From positions 248,001-312,000 of the forward strand of contig NZ_JAGSYH010000004.1 of NCBI RefSeq assembly GCF_025685685.1: DNA of 64,000 nucleotides, read 5' to 3'. Position numbers and translations under genes: made by a program. Source of the stretch: Acidicapsa dinghuensis. GTDB taxonomy: Bacteria > Acidobacteriota > Terriglobia > Terriglobales > Acidobacteriaceae. The notes under the pieces were generated by a model, which had not been told where the DNA came from, did no database searches, and worked only from the letters and a program-made list of their open reading frames with translations. This document shows, one piece after another, positions 55,801 through 63,356 of the stretch (position 1 is the stretch's first letter; every line of letters begins with the position of its first letter).

Positions 55801-55902
55801 TCCTGATTGATCCCTTACCGTTCCGGTGATAGTACCGCGGTCCGTCTGCGCCATCAAAGAGATGGAACAGAACATGAGAAACAGCGCCCATAGTCTTTTC
55901 AT
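52852..55902 (-). CDS. Oar-like TonB-dependent receptor
   Basis: The 1016-residue protein has a signal peptide (1-19), a carboxypeptidase-regulatory domain (TITGTVRDQSGRVIAGANLV, about 24-105) and a plug (AADLPINGRSFTGLLDLIPG, then DNTWHLDGIDNSGINNPFVD). The barrel ends in LKVEF. Large blocks are close to the receptor at 46612 (the DMRHYFT and LPNQINQNERPN regions), so these two are paralogues. AAAGGAG precedes the ATG. A repeat upstream at 56080-56097 may bind the adjacent response regulator. Confidence 0.88.
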   Translation of the reverse strand: MKRLWALFLMFCSISLMAQTDRGTITGTVRDQSGRVIAGANLVIRSLSTGLEYRTVTDGAGVYVVTSLVTGIYQVTVQSEGFVRQQFNDVNLDVGQTRTLDAKLTVAGGVTQVEVQPDSGLSKSSGEIGGVVNYTQAADLPINGRSFTGLLDLIPGAMDSGTGQMQDIRFGGLSDEDNTWHLDGIDNSGINNPFVDVNMRLEVSTEAIAEVRANAVAYSADQGGSPGGQIEEVSKTGRDKFTGSAWEFIRNSVFDASPWDAAGQLPGLHYNDFGGNLGGPISKKRKIFFFVNYEGSRESINQILTGIIPTIAFRNQVAALPLPSAQLSPLTQIINSFPVPTPQNSSPIDPISDQWFGSGPQLTAENSGLARVDWKINDKMSVFARFNDDAYTESRPDHINPLTGFHNESQPSAVIDVQNTFTPTILNDFRYGFNRTVSLEGQSTQLPYLVSISPFTQLDTSSGTTRNDNSYSFIDNATFLHGKHTIKAGVSFIAMQENKASPNSPDWELTFNNTTDFLNNYIDQVYFRGSNPLTGARMKWTFGYALDEFKVSPTLTMNVGLRYEYFGQDHEVLGRGISVDPLHCPNVVCPKSVPWYYPDLLDLSPRVSAAWAPAYLHGKTVIRAGYGLYYGDGQFGSLGDPIGNISTDYNLYNQHFPILENATAGTNTSPTGADIHRKDTGAHEWTLSVQQQVAPRTTFQLAYFGTAVEHVFNDTVTNPYNPATGLPAYPAYDIGFEYKEFTNHASTNAFQTSLQRDFSTGLQLSINYEWSHSINNGGIGGGESDTPENPNCMTCERASSDQDMRHYFTASTVWQVPVGRGRALLNNASRPVDEILGGWQLSAIGYVRSGLPLNVTLNRSNTDLPNQINQNERPNLIPGVPLYPAHKTTNLWLNPAAFAYPFSCPSDGSACVVPPGVSPWGNLGRNAVRAPGVWQIDPSLQKHFKVGERATLMFRAEAFNALNVAQYGQPNTNWAPPDPGVSDNPNSYGLISNSYNTNPTGTGTPRELQFGLKVEF

Positions 55903-56353
55903 AGCGGCTCCTTTTGTGCTTCAAGGATGTGTGGATGGAGTTGAAAAAGTTGCGAGCAGAGTCCTTCCAATAAGTCCAAATATGAGGATGGAGAGACATG
56001 TGCCTGCGCTCTAGGCACATGCCGAAGCGTTCCGATCAGATCGCCAGCCACGCCTTGTAGGGTCATTCAACCGGACCACCCTTAGGTCCGCCTTAGGAAA
56101 GTCCGCTTGTCATACAGAATTCACACGGCTCTTTGCACGAGCTCAAATGCGAAGGCGCGAAGCGTCCTTGCATCAACACCTGAGAGAAGTGGAAATATGT
56201 TGAGAACACAAGAGGGTGGGCAGGCTCGTGCGAACTCAATTCTCATTGCAATGAAAGGGAAAGGAGAAATGCCTCTGGAGAAAAGGACATGTGGCACTCG
56301 AGGAGCCTAAGAATGCATACGCAACGATAGTCCCTATATTGGCAAGATCTCAA
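55903..56353. promoter_or_regulatory. Upstream region: 9-bp hairpin (55997-56021) and CCTTAGG tandem repeat (56080-56097)
   Basis: CATGTGCCT (55997-56005) pairs perfectly with AGGCACATG (56013-56021) around a 7-base loop, about 95 bp before the receptor start, possibly in its 5' leader. CCTTAGG occurs at 56080-56086 and again at 56091-56097, 11 bp apart, the spacing used by OmpR-type regulators. No gene is supported here. Confidence 0.5.
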
Positions 56354-57790
56354 TCAGATAGTGACGGCTCTTTGCGCTCGTGCATCCGATGAGAACGCGT
56401 CTGAGTATTCAACCAGAGTCACTGTGAATGTTGTGCCCACATTCACGCTTGAATTTACTTGTATCGTGGCGGCATGAGCTTCGACGATCCACTTGGCGAT
56501 GGCCAGACCGAGACCGCTGCTGCCATCTTCCTGATTACGTGATTCATCTACCTTATAAAAGCGATCGAAGATACGCGCCAACGCATCGGGCGGAATTCCG
56601 ATGCCGGAATCGCTTACCTTCAGCTCCAATCGATCGTCTGCCTTTTCGACGCTTATGGTGATTGTTCCTTGCTCTGGCGTGTACTTAATGGCGTTGTCGA
56701 GCAATATGTTGAGCATGCGCCGAAGCATGGAGATGTCTCCACGCGTCCACGCGTCACTGCAGACGTGCGAACGAAGCGACTGCTGCCTGATTTCAGCCTT
56801 CGGACGAAGATGCTCGCAGACCTCCAGGGCAATCTCCGTGAAATCGACTGGCTGCCAATCGATCTTTCTCTGCACGATATCCGCGCGGGCTGCCGCCAGG
56901 AGATCGTCCAGAAGCCGGGAGGTTGTGCGGCATTCGGTGGCGATCGTCGTCAACACTTCACGATAGTAGCTCTCGGACCTGCTCCTCCGCAGAGCAAATT
57001 CGGCAGTCGTCAACATAACGGTGATGGTGGTTCGCAAGTCATGAGAAATATCACTGGTGAACTGCGTCAGACGGGCAACGGCAGCTTCGAGGCGTGCCAA
57101 TAACTCGTTCCATGTTTCAGCTAGCAATTGAAGTTCATCGCCAGTTTTAGGAACAGGCAGCCTATGCTTCAAATCTTGAATGCCGATGGCCCGAGCTTCA
57201 CTGGTGATGCGATGAAGAGGCTTCAGGGCCCGCCGGCTCAGAATGAATCCGCCTGCCACTGAAGCTATCAGCAGCATCGGGCAGGAGATCAAATACGAGT
57301 CCCGAATGGCCCGCAAGGTTTCAAGATGCTCATTGGTGATTCCTCCGATCGAAAGCCTCACCTTCTGTCCATCGAGCGTGACCGTGTGGCTCAAAGTTCT
57401 GATCGTATAAGGTCCACGCTGTACAACCGCATAGCAGTGTTGTGCGCATTCCCCTCCTGGCCATCCTACTTTGTAGATCTCTTCTCCAGGCGAAGAATAC
57501 AAGACGTTGCCGCGAAGATCGTAGACCTGAATCGTGTCCGTCTCGGCTATAGCGATGCTCAGTTGTCTCAGCTTTTCGTCGAGACCCAAAGACCTATCGT
57601 TTTTCGGCCATCTGTTGACAAAAGCCACGATGCGCTCCTCGCGCTTCACCATGGTCTGTTGTCTCGCGCTGGCAATGACGCGGTCGATGTTCCAATAAGA
57701 AAAGAAGCCTAGTCCGGCCATCGATGTCATCATGAAAACGCTGTACAGAAGGCCCAGACGAACACGCAAGGAGCGAAAAGACAATCTCAT
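56354..57790 (-). CDS. Sensor histidine kinase (HAMP, HisKA, HATPase_c)
   Basis: The 478-residue protein has two membrane helices (about 13-32 and 167-187) bracketing a periplasmic sensor of about 130 residues. A HAMP domain (ALKPLHRITSEARAIGIQDL), the HisKA box (TSDISHDLRTTITVMLTTAE) and the ATPase motifs follow: N box LLDNAIKYTPEQG, G1 DSGIGIP, F box IFDRFYKVD, G2 GSSGLGLAIAKW. It overlaps the response-regulator gene by 4 bp. The periplasmic part holds two Cys (GGECAQHC), perhaps a redox- or metal-sensitive site; layout and context recall CusS-type sensors. Confidence 0.93.
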   Translation of the reverse strand: MRLSFRSLRVRLGLLYSVFMMTSMAGLGFFSYWNIDRVIASARQQTMVKREERIVAFVNRWPKNDRSLGLDEKLRQLSIAIAETDTIQVYDLRGNVLYSSPGEEIYKVGWPGGECAQHCYAVVQRGPYTIRTLSHTVTLDGQKVRLSIGGITNEHLETLRAIRDSYLISCPMLLIASVAGGFILSRRALKPLHRITSEARAIGIQDLKHRLPVPKTGDELQLLAETWNELLARLEAAVARLTQFTSDISHDLRTTITVMLTTAEFALRRSRSESYYREVLTTIATECRTTSRLLDDLLAAARADIVQRKIDWQPVDFTEIALEVCEHLRPKAEIRQQSLRSHVCSDAWTRGDISMLRRMLNILLDNAIKYTPEQGTITISVEKADDRLELKVSDSGIGIPPDALARIFDRFYKVDESRNQEDGSSGLGLAIAKWIVEAHAATIQVNSSVNVGTTFTVTLVEYSDAFSSDARAQRAVTI

Positions 57791-58461
57791 TCGGAAGTTA
57801 CCATGGAATATCCCAGCGATCGCACTGTCCGGATCGTGCTGGGTCGGCCTTTCTGGTCAATCTTCTGACGAAGGCTATACATGAAGAAATCTATGGTGTT
57901 GTCGCGCACATCCGTATCGTATCCCCAGCCCGCGTTAATGACGTGATCGCGTGTGACTACCTGATTTACACGCCGCATCAGCAGTTCCAGAATCACATAC
58001 TCTTTCTTGGTCAACTCGATCCGCTCCTCGCCTCGAATGACCATACGAGTGTTCCGGTCAAGAATGAGAGTGCCGGCCGAAAGCTGCGGAAGCTGAGGAA
58101 TGTCGCCGCGCCGACCCACAGCACGAACTCGAGCAAGGAACACCTCCAGATGAAATGGCTTAGTGAGATAATCGTCCGCGCCTAAATCCAACCCGTGAAC
58201 AACATCCATCATGGAGTCCTTCGCCGTCAGCATCAGGATCGGAACAGCACACTTCGTCGTGCGTGCATGCTTCAGAACGCTGAACCCGTCTACTCCAGGT
58301 AACATAACGTCCAGCACAACCACATCGAACCCTTCGCTCGCGATCAAGTCGCGCCCCTCGTCTCCACGATAAGACAACTGCACCTGGTGCCCGTCTTCGA
58401 GAAGCCCCATCCTCAGAACATTTGCGATGCGTTTATCGTCCTCGATAATCAGCACATTCAT
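57787..58461 (-). CDS. OmpR/PhoB-family response regulator
   Basis: I take the ATG at 58461 because the receiver domain begins immediately (NVLIIEDDKRIANVLRMG). The 224-residue protein has the phospho-acceptor in VVLDVMLPGVDGF, the conserved Lys in MLTAKDS, and a C-terminal winged helix (ELTKKEYVILELLMRRVNQV, then RDHVINAGWGYDTDVRDNT and IRTVRSLGYSM). It is coupled to the kinase (4-bp overlap). A direct repeat upstream suggests autoregulation and control of the divergent gene at 58730. Confidence 0.93.
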   Translation of the reverse strand: MNVLIIEDDKRIANVLRMGLLEDGHQVQLSYRGDEGRDLIASEGFDVVVLDVMLPGVDGFSVLKHARTTKCAVPILMLTAKDSMMDVVHGLDLGADDYLTKPFHLEVFLARVRAVGRRGDIPQLPQLSAGTLILDRNTRMVIRGEERIELTKKEYVILELLMRRVNQVVTRDHVINAGWGYDTDVRDNTIDFFMYSLRQKIDQKGRPSTIRTVRSLGYSMVTSE

Positions 58462-58533
58462 GAAGGGTATTCGAACTCCAAAGCGTGAAAAATTCGCTTC
58501 AGACATGTAAATGTTATATGACAATCCGGCCGT

Positions 58534-58551
58534 CCTAAGGGCTTGCTAAGG
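58534..58551. promoter_or_regulatory. Direct repeat between response regulator and divergent gene
   Basis: CCTAAGG (58534-58540) and GCTAAGG (58545-58551) are in tandem, 11 bp apart, in the divergent region between the regulator (start 58461) and the secreted-protein gene (start 58730). The same heptamer, inverted, is at 56080-56097. Confidence 0.5.
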
Positions 58552-58729
58552 TTCGTTAGCTTAAATGGTTTTGCCGGAGCTGCTCGCGTAATTGCGGAAG
58601 ACGGCGTTCGCCAACATGCCTTTGACGTGTTTTTCCGGCTGGCGCATTCAAGTCGAAGAACTCAACCCCCTTTACTTGCATCCGCAAGCTCCGTTGTCAT
58701 GCTCATCCATAATTAAGGAGATTTCACTC

Positions 58730-59257
58730 ATGCTGCGTCCCCTTGTAAATGGCTTGGTCGCTTTCTTGCTTTGCGCCAGCGCCTCGTCGCTCCCAACCCA
58801 TGCCCAGGCCCCAAAAGCGGAGAAGGATAAAGCCCAAGACCCATCAACGTACATGCACGTCAATGCTCCTCTCGCGCAGTCGATTCTGATCAAGGTCAAA
58901 TCCCGGCATGATGACATCGTCAAGCTCGGTCTCCACGCGGTTCCTCCAGGAGCTGCAGATAACGTCATCATCGCCAACATCACTGCTTCTAAAATCGGCA
59001 AGAAATCCTCCGCCAAGGATCTCGAGAAACTAGCCCAGAACAAGCCTATTGCAGTTCGTCAAGAAAAGGATCAGACATTCGATCTGTTGATCCCAGTTAC
59101 CGACTCGAAGGGCCGTGACCTGGATGGGGGATTCGTCGTGATGGAAGTTCCGTATTCCAAGGCCAGCAACGAAGAGGAAGCTCTGAAGATTGGCGTCGGC
59201 ATTCGTGACGAGGTTCAACGCCAGATTCCCAGCAAAAGCGCACTTTATCAACAGTGA
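58730..59257 (+). CDS. Secreted single 'LHAIPPG'-domain protein
   Basis: AAGGAG before the ATG at 58730 fixes the start. The 175-residue protein has a signal peptide (about 1-25, ending THAQ) and one domain: YMHVNAPLAQSILIKVKS, then KLGLHAVPPGAADNVIIANI, SKIGKKSSAKDL, FDLLIPVTDSKG, FVVMEVPYSK and a closing helix. It is clearly homologous to both ends of the protein at 44740-46587, so these are three copies of one unnamed domain. It is divergent from the response regulator and probably under its control. Confidence 0.8.
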   Translation: MLRPLVNGLVAFLLCASASSLPTHAQAPKAEKDKAQDPSTYMHVNAPLAQSILIKVKSRHDDIVKLGLHAVPPGAADNVIIANITASKIGKKSSAKDLEKLAQNKPIAVRQEKDQTFDLLIPVTDSKGRDLDGGFVVMEVPYSKASNEEEALKIGVGIRDEVQRQIPSKSALYQQ

Positions 59258-59315
59258 GCCACAATCGCCTGGACGGCGCCGTGCTAGCGTCATTGCAAGG
59301 TGCCGTCCCCAGGCC

Positions 59316-59580
59316 CGCATCCGAATAGACTTAAACTGGGCGCCAGCACCCTTCTCCGACAACAAAAGCTCATCTTCGCCGGCCTCTCTCTGGAAGTATG
59401 CGCAGCTCTCCCGGCCATGACCGCCGTCAGCAAAGGTTTCGACGCGTATGTACCCGTGGACGCGTGCGGATCTTTCAGCGAGACCAAGCACCAAACTGGG
59501 ATTTTGCGAATGGTCCAGGCCGGTGTAGTGGTCTCAGACTATTGCACATTGATGGTGGAGATTCTCAAGGACAATCTCGT
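59316..59580 (+). pseudogene. Isochorismatase-family hydrolase fragment
   Basis: The frame reads KLIFAGLSLEVCAALPAMTA, then SKGFDAYVPVDACGSF, TGILRMVQAGVVVSDYCTLM and VEILKDN, the C-terminal half of YcaC-like cysteine hydrolases with the catalytic Cys in EVCA. The first half, with the Asp and Lys of the triad, is missing. It is followed without a gap by a piece of another hydrolase. Confidence 0.75.
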
Positions 59581-59594
59581 GCCAGAAGCCGGCC

Positions 59595-59866
59595 CGGGGA
59601 GGATGAGTTCATTTCCAAGGCAGCGCAAGCAGAGATCAAAGCGGCATTGAAAAAAAAGCAAACGCAACGGTGTACAGCTACCCGGGGCAGCGTCATGCCT
59701 TCTCCCGCCATAACGGAAAACACTATAACGCCGCCGCTGCTCACCTTGCCAACGGTCGGACGAACGAATTCCTGAACCGCCAATTGCCATGTCTGCTGGA
59801 CGTTCCTAGCGAAACTACGTCATCGCGGGCAATAGTTCAATTGCAATCGACGGCGAAAGAGCAGGA
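59595..59866 (+). pseudogene. Dienelactone-hydrolase-like C-terminal fragment
   Basis: Across one frameshift the strand reads DEFISKAAQAEIKAALKKK, then YSYPGQRHAFSRHNGKHYNA and LANGRTNEFLNRQL. This is the last third of a dienelactone hydrolase with the catalytic Asp and His region (RHAFSRH). The nucleophile and core are absent. Confidence 0.7.
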
Positions 59867-60031
59867 GTGATCGGAAAGCTCGATCTCGAGGAATCAAGGC
59901 TAGTATTTCGAGCCAGCTTACAACTACAGCTTTGCCGGCGGTCATCAACAATCCATCGGAATGAGCGCCGGCCTACTTATCGGTATTCCGTGAAACCCAA
60001 TTCCGATTTGGGCTATCCTATTAGTCGAAGC

Positions 60032-60403
60032 ATGAAGGCGGCACGCCAATTCGGGATCGTTTTGTTGTTGCTGGTGTCCTATCTGACACCAGCAATGGCC
60101 TGTGTGGTTTCGGATGTGCACATGAACGCCGAGGAACGTGCCTGCTGCCGGGCTATGAAAAACCAATGCGAGCAGATGGGAATGTCTGCCTCGCATGGCT
60201 GCTGCCAGAAAGCGCCCAAGAGTGCTCAGGAAAATGCGGTGGCTACCAAGGCGGTGGCCTACCATTCCGTTGTTGTAGCCGTCATCTGGCTTTCTGTTAT
60301 GGAGCGCCTGAATCTCAATCCTGTCACTATGGGATTGGTCGAATACGCCGACACCTCGCCTCCACAGCCCCCACCCAGTTCGATCTCCATTCTTAGAATC
60401 TAG
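60032..60403 (+). CDS. Small secreted cysteine/methionine-rich protein upstream of Cus-type efflux operon
   Basis: From the ATG at 60032 the 123-residue product has a signal peptide (about 1-22, PAMAC) and a short loop with Cys and Met/His (CVVSDVHMNAEERACCRAMK, then CEQMGMSASHGCCQ). After this come a hydrophobic segment and a proline-rich tail. This composition suits a periplasmic Cu/Ag-binding protein, and it lies 92 bp before the efflux genes. The family is not recognised; the metal role is inferred. Confidence 0.65.
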   Translation: MKAARQFGIVLLLLVSYLTPAMACVVSDVHMNAEERACCRAMKNQCEQMGMSASHGCCQKAPKSAQENAVATKAVAYHSVVVAVIWLSVMERLNLNPVTMGLVEYADTSPPQPPPSSISILRI

Positions 60404-60495
60404 CCTCGCCCTTTCTCGCTCTGCTTTCGCCGAGTGCGGACAAGTGTGTCTGCGCGTCGGTGACGTTTTGAACAGCAATCGAGATTGGAGTCAGT

Positions 60496-61758
60496 ATGAA
60501 CGTGGTCGCTTGTGTGACCGCCACGCTCGTGCTTGCCAGTGCTCTTTCCACCATTGGACAAGAGACGGCTGCAAGCACGCCTATACCTTTGTCTCAACTT
60601 CTGGCTGAAGCCAAGGCCAACAACCCTCAGCTCTCCGCAGCCGACCATGAGGCGCGAGCTGCCAGGCAGATGGTTCCGCAAGCGACTTCATTGCCTGACC
60701 CGAAGTTGACGTACCAACAATTCAGTGTCGGGAGCCCCAAGCCTTTCGCGGGGTACACCGACAGCGACTTCGCCTACGTCGCGATTGGAGCATCGCAGGA
60801 ACTGCCCTATCCGGGGAAACTGCGACTCCGCGGACAGGTAGCCGACCGTGACGCAGACACAAAGCAGGCAGAGATCGGAGTCCTTGGCGCAGGCATTGCC
60901 GACGCGGTCAAGGCCGATTATCTGCAGCTCGCCTATCTGCAACAAACGCTCAGCATACTGCGCCAAAACGAAACTGTCCTCGATCAGCTAATTCAGGATG
61001 CGACAGCTCACTATCAAGTCGGCAAGGGATTGCAGCAGGATGTGCTCGAAGCGCAGTTGAACCGAACCAAGATCGTGCGTGAGATCACCATGCACCACGA
61101 GCAGATGGGACAAATACAGGCGCATCTTAAGGGCCTGCTCAATCGCGATCAAGCTTCCCCCGACATCGTTACGGAAAGCTTGAACGAAACCCCTCTGAAA
61201 TCCACTTCCAGTAAATTGCTTGCGTTAGTTCAAAAGAACAATCCGCAGATTCAGGTGGATGCGAGCGCGATCCAGAAACAGGATGCGCAAGTGGCCTCGG
61301 CGAAACGCGAAGGCAAGCCTGACTTTGAAGTCGGTTATATGTATCAGAATACCGATCGTAAGTACCGGGACTACTACATGCTGACCTTCGACGTGCGTTT
61401 TCCAAGGAAGAAACGTGTCGATGCGGAGATCGCCGAGGCGCAGGAAAAGCGCATTGCATCGCAGAAGACATTCGACGCACATCTTCAGCAACAACTCGCA
61501 CAGGTGCAGCAACTCTACGTGCAGGCGTCGAGCGATGAGGAGCAACTGAAGGAATACCGCGATGGGCTGGTTCCACAGTCGGACGCAGCGTATCGAGCAA
61601 CGTTGAGCGCGTATGCCTCGAACAAAGACCAGTTCACGCATGCGCTTTCCCACTTCACCGAGCTTCTCAATTTGAAACTCGACTACACGCAGACTCTCCT
61701 CGATCACGAGACTGCGCTGGCCCACCTTGAATCTCTGACAGGAGCGACACTGCGATGA
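60496..61758 (+). CDS. Outer-membrane efflux protein, TolC family (CusC/CzcC-like)
   Basis: The 420-residue protein has a signal peptide (1-21), two repeats of the OEP domain with long helices (LAEAKANNPQLSAADHEARA; LNRTKIVREITMHHEQMGQI; VQLYVQASSDEEQLKEY-type coils) and the ELPYPGKLRLRGQ motif usual near the N-terminus of heavy-metal efflux OMFs. GGAG precedes the ATG. Its stop overlaps the adaptor's start by 4 bp. It forms the outer-membrane channel of a tripartite metal exporter. Confidence 0.9.
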   Translation: MNVVACVTATLVLASALSTIGQETAASTPIPLSQLLAEAKANNPQLSAADHEARAARQMVPQATSLPDPKLTYQQFSVGSPKPFAGYTDSDFAYVAIGASQELPYPGKLRLRGQVADRDADTKQAEIGVLGAGIADAVKADYLQLAYLQQTLSILRQNETVLDQLIQDATAHYQVGKGLQQDVLEAQLNRTKIVREITMHHEQMGQIQAHLKGLLNRDQASPDIVTESLNETPLKSTSSKLLALVQKNNPQIQVDASAIQKQDAQVASAKREGKPDFEVGYMYQNTDRKYRDYYMLTFDVRFPRKKRVDAEIAEAQEKRIASQKTFDAHLQQQLAQVQQLYVQASSDEEQLKEYRDGLVPQSDAAYRATLSAYASNKDQFTHALSHFTELLNLKLDYTQTLLDHETALAHLESLTGATLR

Positions 61759-63356
61759 ACAAATATGTCTTGAGAACATCACTGGTCTGGATCGCGGTGC
61801 TGGCAATTCTTGCCAGCGTGTGGGTCTATCGCTCCCGTTCAAGTCATTCTCCTCATGCGATGGTTACGCCAATATCAGGCGATGTGCAGCCCGTCGCTGC
61901 CGGGCCTGCTTCGAGCACAGAAAAGTCTCCGTCCTCCATGCCCGGAATGTCCATGCCAGAGGCGAAGGATGCGGCTCTCGTTCCCGTGCAGCTTACGACC
62001 GAGCGGATGCAGAGCATTGGCGTCAAGACAGGTACAGTCGAGTACAAGCAACTGAGCGACGACATCCGCGCGACAGGCACCGTGGATATTGATGAGCGCC
62101 TTCTCTCCTACGTGCAAGTACGGTTTCCCGGCTATATCCGCCAGGTTTTCGCCAATGCAACTTATCAGTACGTCCATAAAGGGGAACCGCTCTTTACCGT
62201 GTACAGTCCGGATCTCGTGGCAACCCAACAGGAATATCTACTGGCACAACAGAACCAGAAGGCATTGCAGTCAAGCAGTGTCGATGGCGTGGCGTCTGGA
62301 GCAGCGACGCTCTCCAACGCCGCCGAGCAACGCTTAGAGCAATGGGACGTTCCCGCGAATGAAATCGCCAAACTAAAGCAAACGGGCAAGCCAGTCACCG
62401 ATCTCACAATCTATTCACCGGTGTCGGGTTATATCACCGAACGCAACGCTCTGCCGAATCTGTATGTCGAGCCATCGACTCGGCTATATACCGTGGCCGA
62501 CCTCTCCCGAGTCTGGGTCAATGCGCAAATCTTTCAGGACGACATCGGTCTCCTAAAACCGGGAGATGCCGCCGTCATCACAGTGGACTCCTATCCGGGC
62601 CGCAATTTCGCAGGTCTGATCGAAGACATTCTGCCGCAAGTGGATATGGCAACTAGGACAGTTCGAGTGCGTCTGGCGATCGACAATCCAGGCCTCAAAT
62701 TGAAGCCGGGAATGTTTGTCAATGTGGGACTGAAGACAAACCTGGGCCGCCAGCTTGTTGTACCTGCATCGGCGGTCTTCCAATCTGGCACACGGCAACT
62801 GGTCTTTCTGAACCACGGAAACGGCAGCCTGGAACCAAAGGAACTCTCCGTAGGCCCGCGAGTCGGCGATGACTTTGTGGTGCTCAAAGGTTTAGAAGCT
62901 CATCAGTCCATCGTCACGTCGGCCAACTTCCTCATCGACTCCGAAAGCCAGCTACAAGCGGCAGCAGGGTCATTCGAGCCACCTCCTCCCGGTGCGGGAA
63001 ACAATGCTCCTACCGCAAATGCTCCTTCGGCTGCACAGGTGAACGTCAACTTCACCACCGATCCGAACCCGGCGAACAGAGGCAATAACATCCTTCGCGT
63101 CCGTCTGACCGGACCCGGAAATACGCCGATCACTGGTGCATCCGTAACGGTCACGTTCTATATGGCCGCGATGCCGGCAATGGGCATGGCTGCGATGAAT
63201 GCCAGTGCAACGCTGACGGAAAAAGGCAACGGCCTCTATGAAGGAAATGGCTCTCTCGGTTCCGGAGGTACATGGCAGGTGACCGTCACAGCCCAGAAGG
63301 ACGGTCAGACCATCGCTTCGAAGCAGTTGCGCGTAAACGCGACGGGAGGCATGTGA
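61755..63356 (+). CDS. Efflux RND periplasmic adaptor (CusB-like) with C-terminal YtkA-like domain
   Basis: The 533-residue membrane-fusion protein has an N-terminal signal-anchor (9-26) and a Met-rich stretch (SMPGMSMPE, near 60-70) that may bind Cu/Ag. The usual lipoyl and barrel domains follow (VRFPGYIRQVFANATYQYVH, then LTIYSPVSGYITERNALP, LKLKPGMFVNVGL and NFLIDSESQLQAA). After a proline-rich linker (about 405-425), the last about 100 residues form a YtkA/FixH-like beta domain (ILRVRLTGPGNTPITGASVT, then AAMPAMGMAAM), which is Met-rich. The appended metal-binding-like domain is unusual for CusB. Confidence 0.9.
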   Translation: MNKYVLRTSLVWIAVLAILASVWVYRSRSSHSPHAMVTPISGDVQPVAAGPASSTEKSPSSMPGMSMPEAKDAALVPVQLTTERMQSIGVKTGTVEYKQLSDDIRATGTVDIDERLLSYVQVRFPGYIRQVFANATYQYVHKGEPLFTVYSPDLVATQQEYLLAQQNQKALQSSSVDGVASGAATLSNAAEQRLEQWDVPANEIAKLKQTGKPVTDLTIYSPVSGYITERNALPNLYVEPSTRLYTVADLSRVWVNAQIFQDDIGLLKPGDAAVITVDSYPGRNFAGLIEDILPQVDMATRTVRVRLAIDNPGLKLKPGMFVNVGLKTNLGRQLVVPASAVFQSGTRQLVFLNHGNGSLEPKELSVGPRVGDDFVVLKGLEAHQSIVTSANFLIDSESQLQAAAGSFEPPPPGAGNNAPTANAPSAAQVNVNFTTDPNPANRGNNILRVRLTGPGNTPITGASVTVTFYMAAMPAMGMAAMNASATLTEKGNGLYEGNGSLGSGGTWQVTVTAQKDGQTIASKQLRVNATGGM

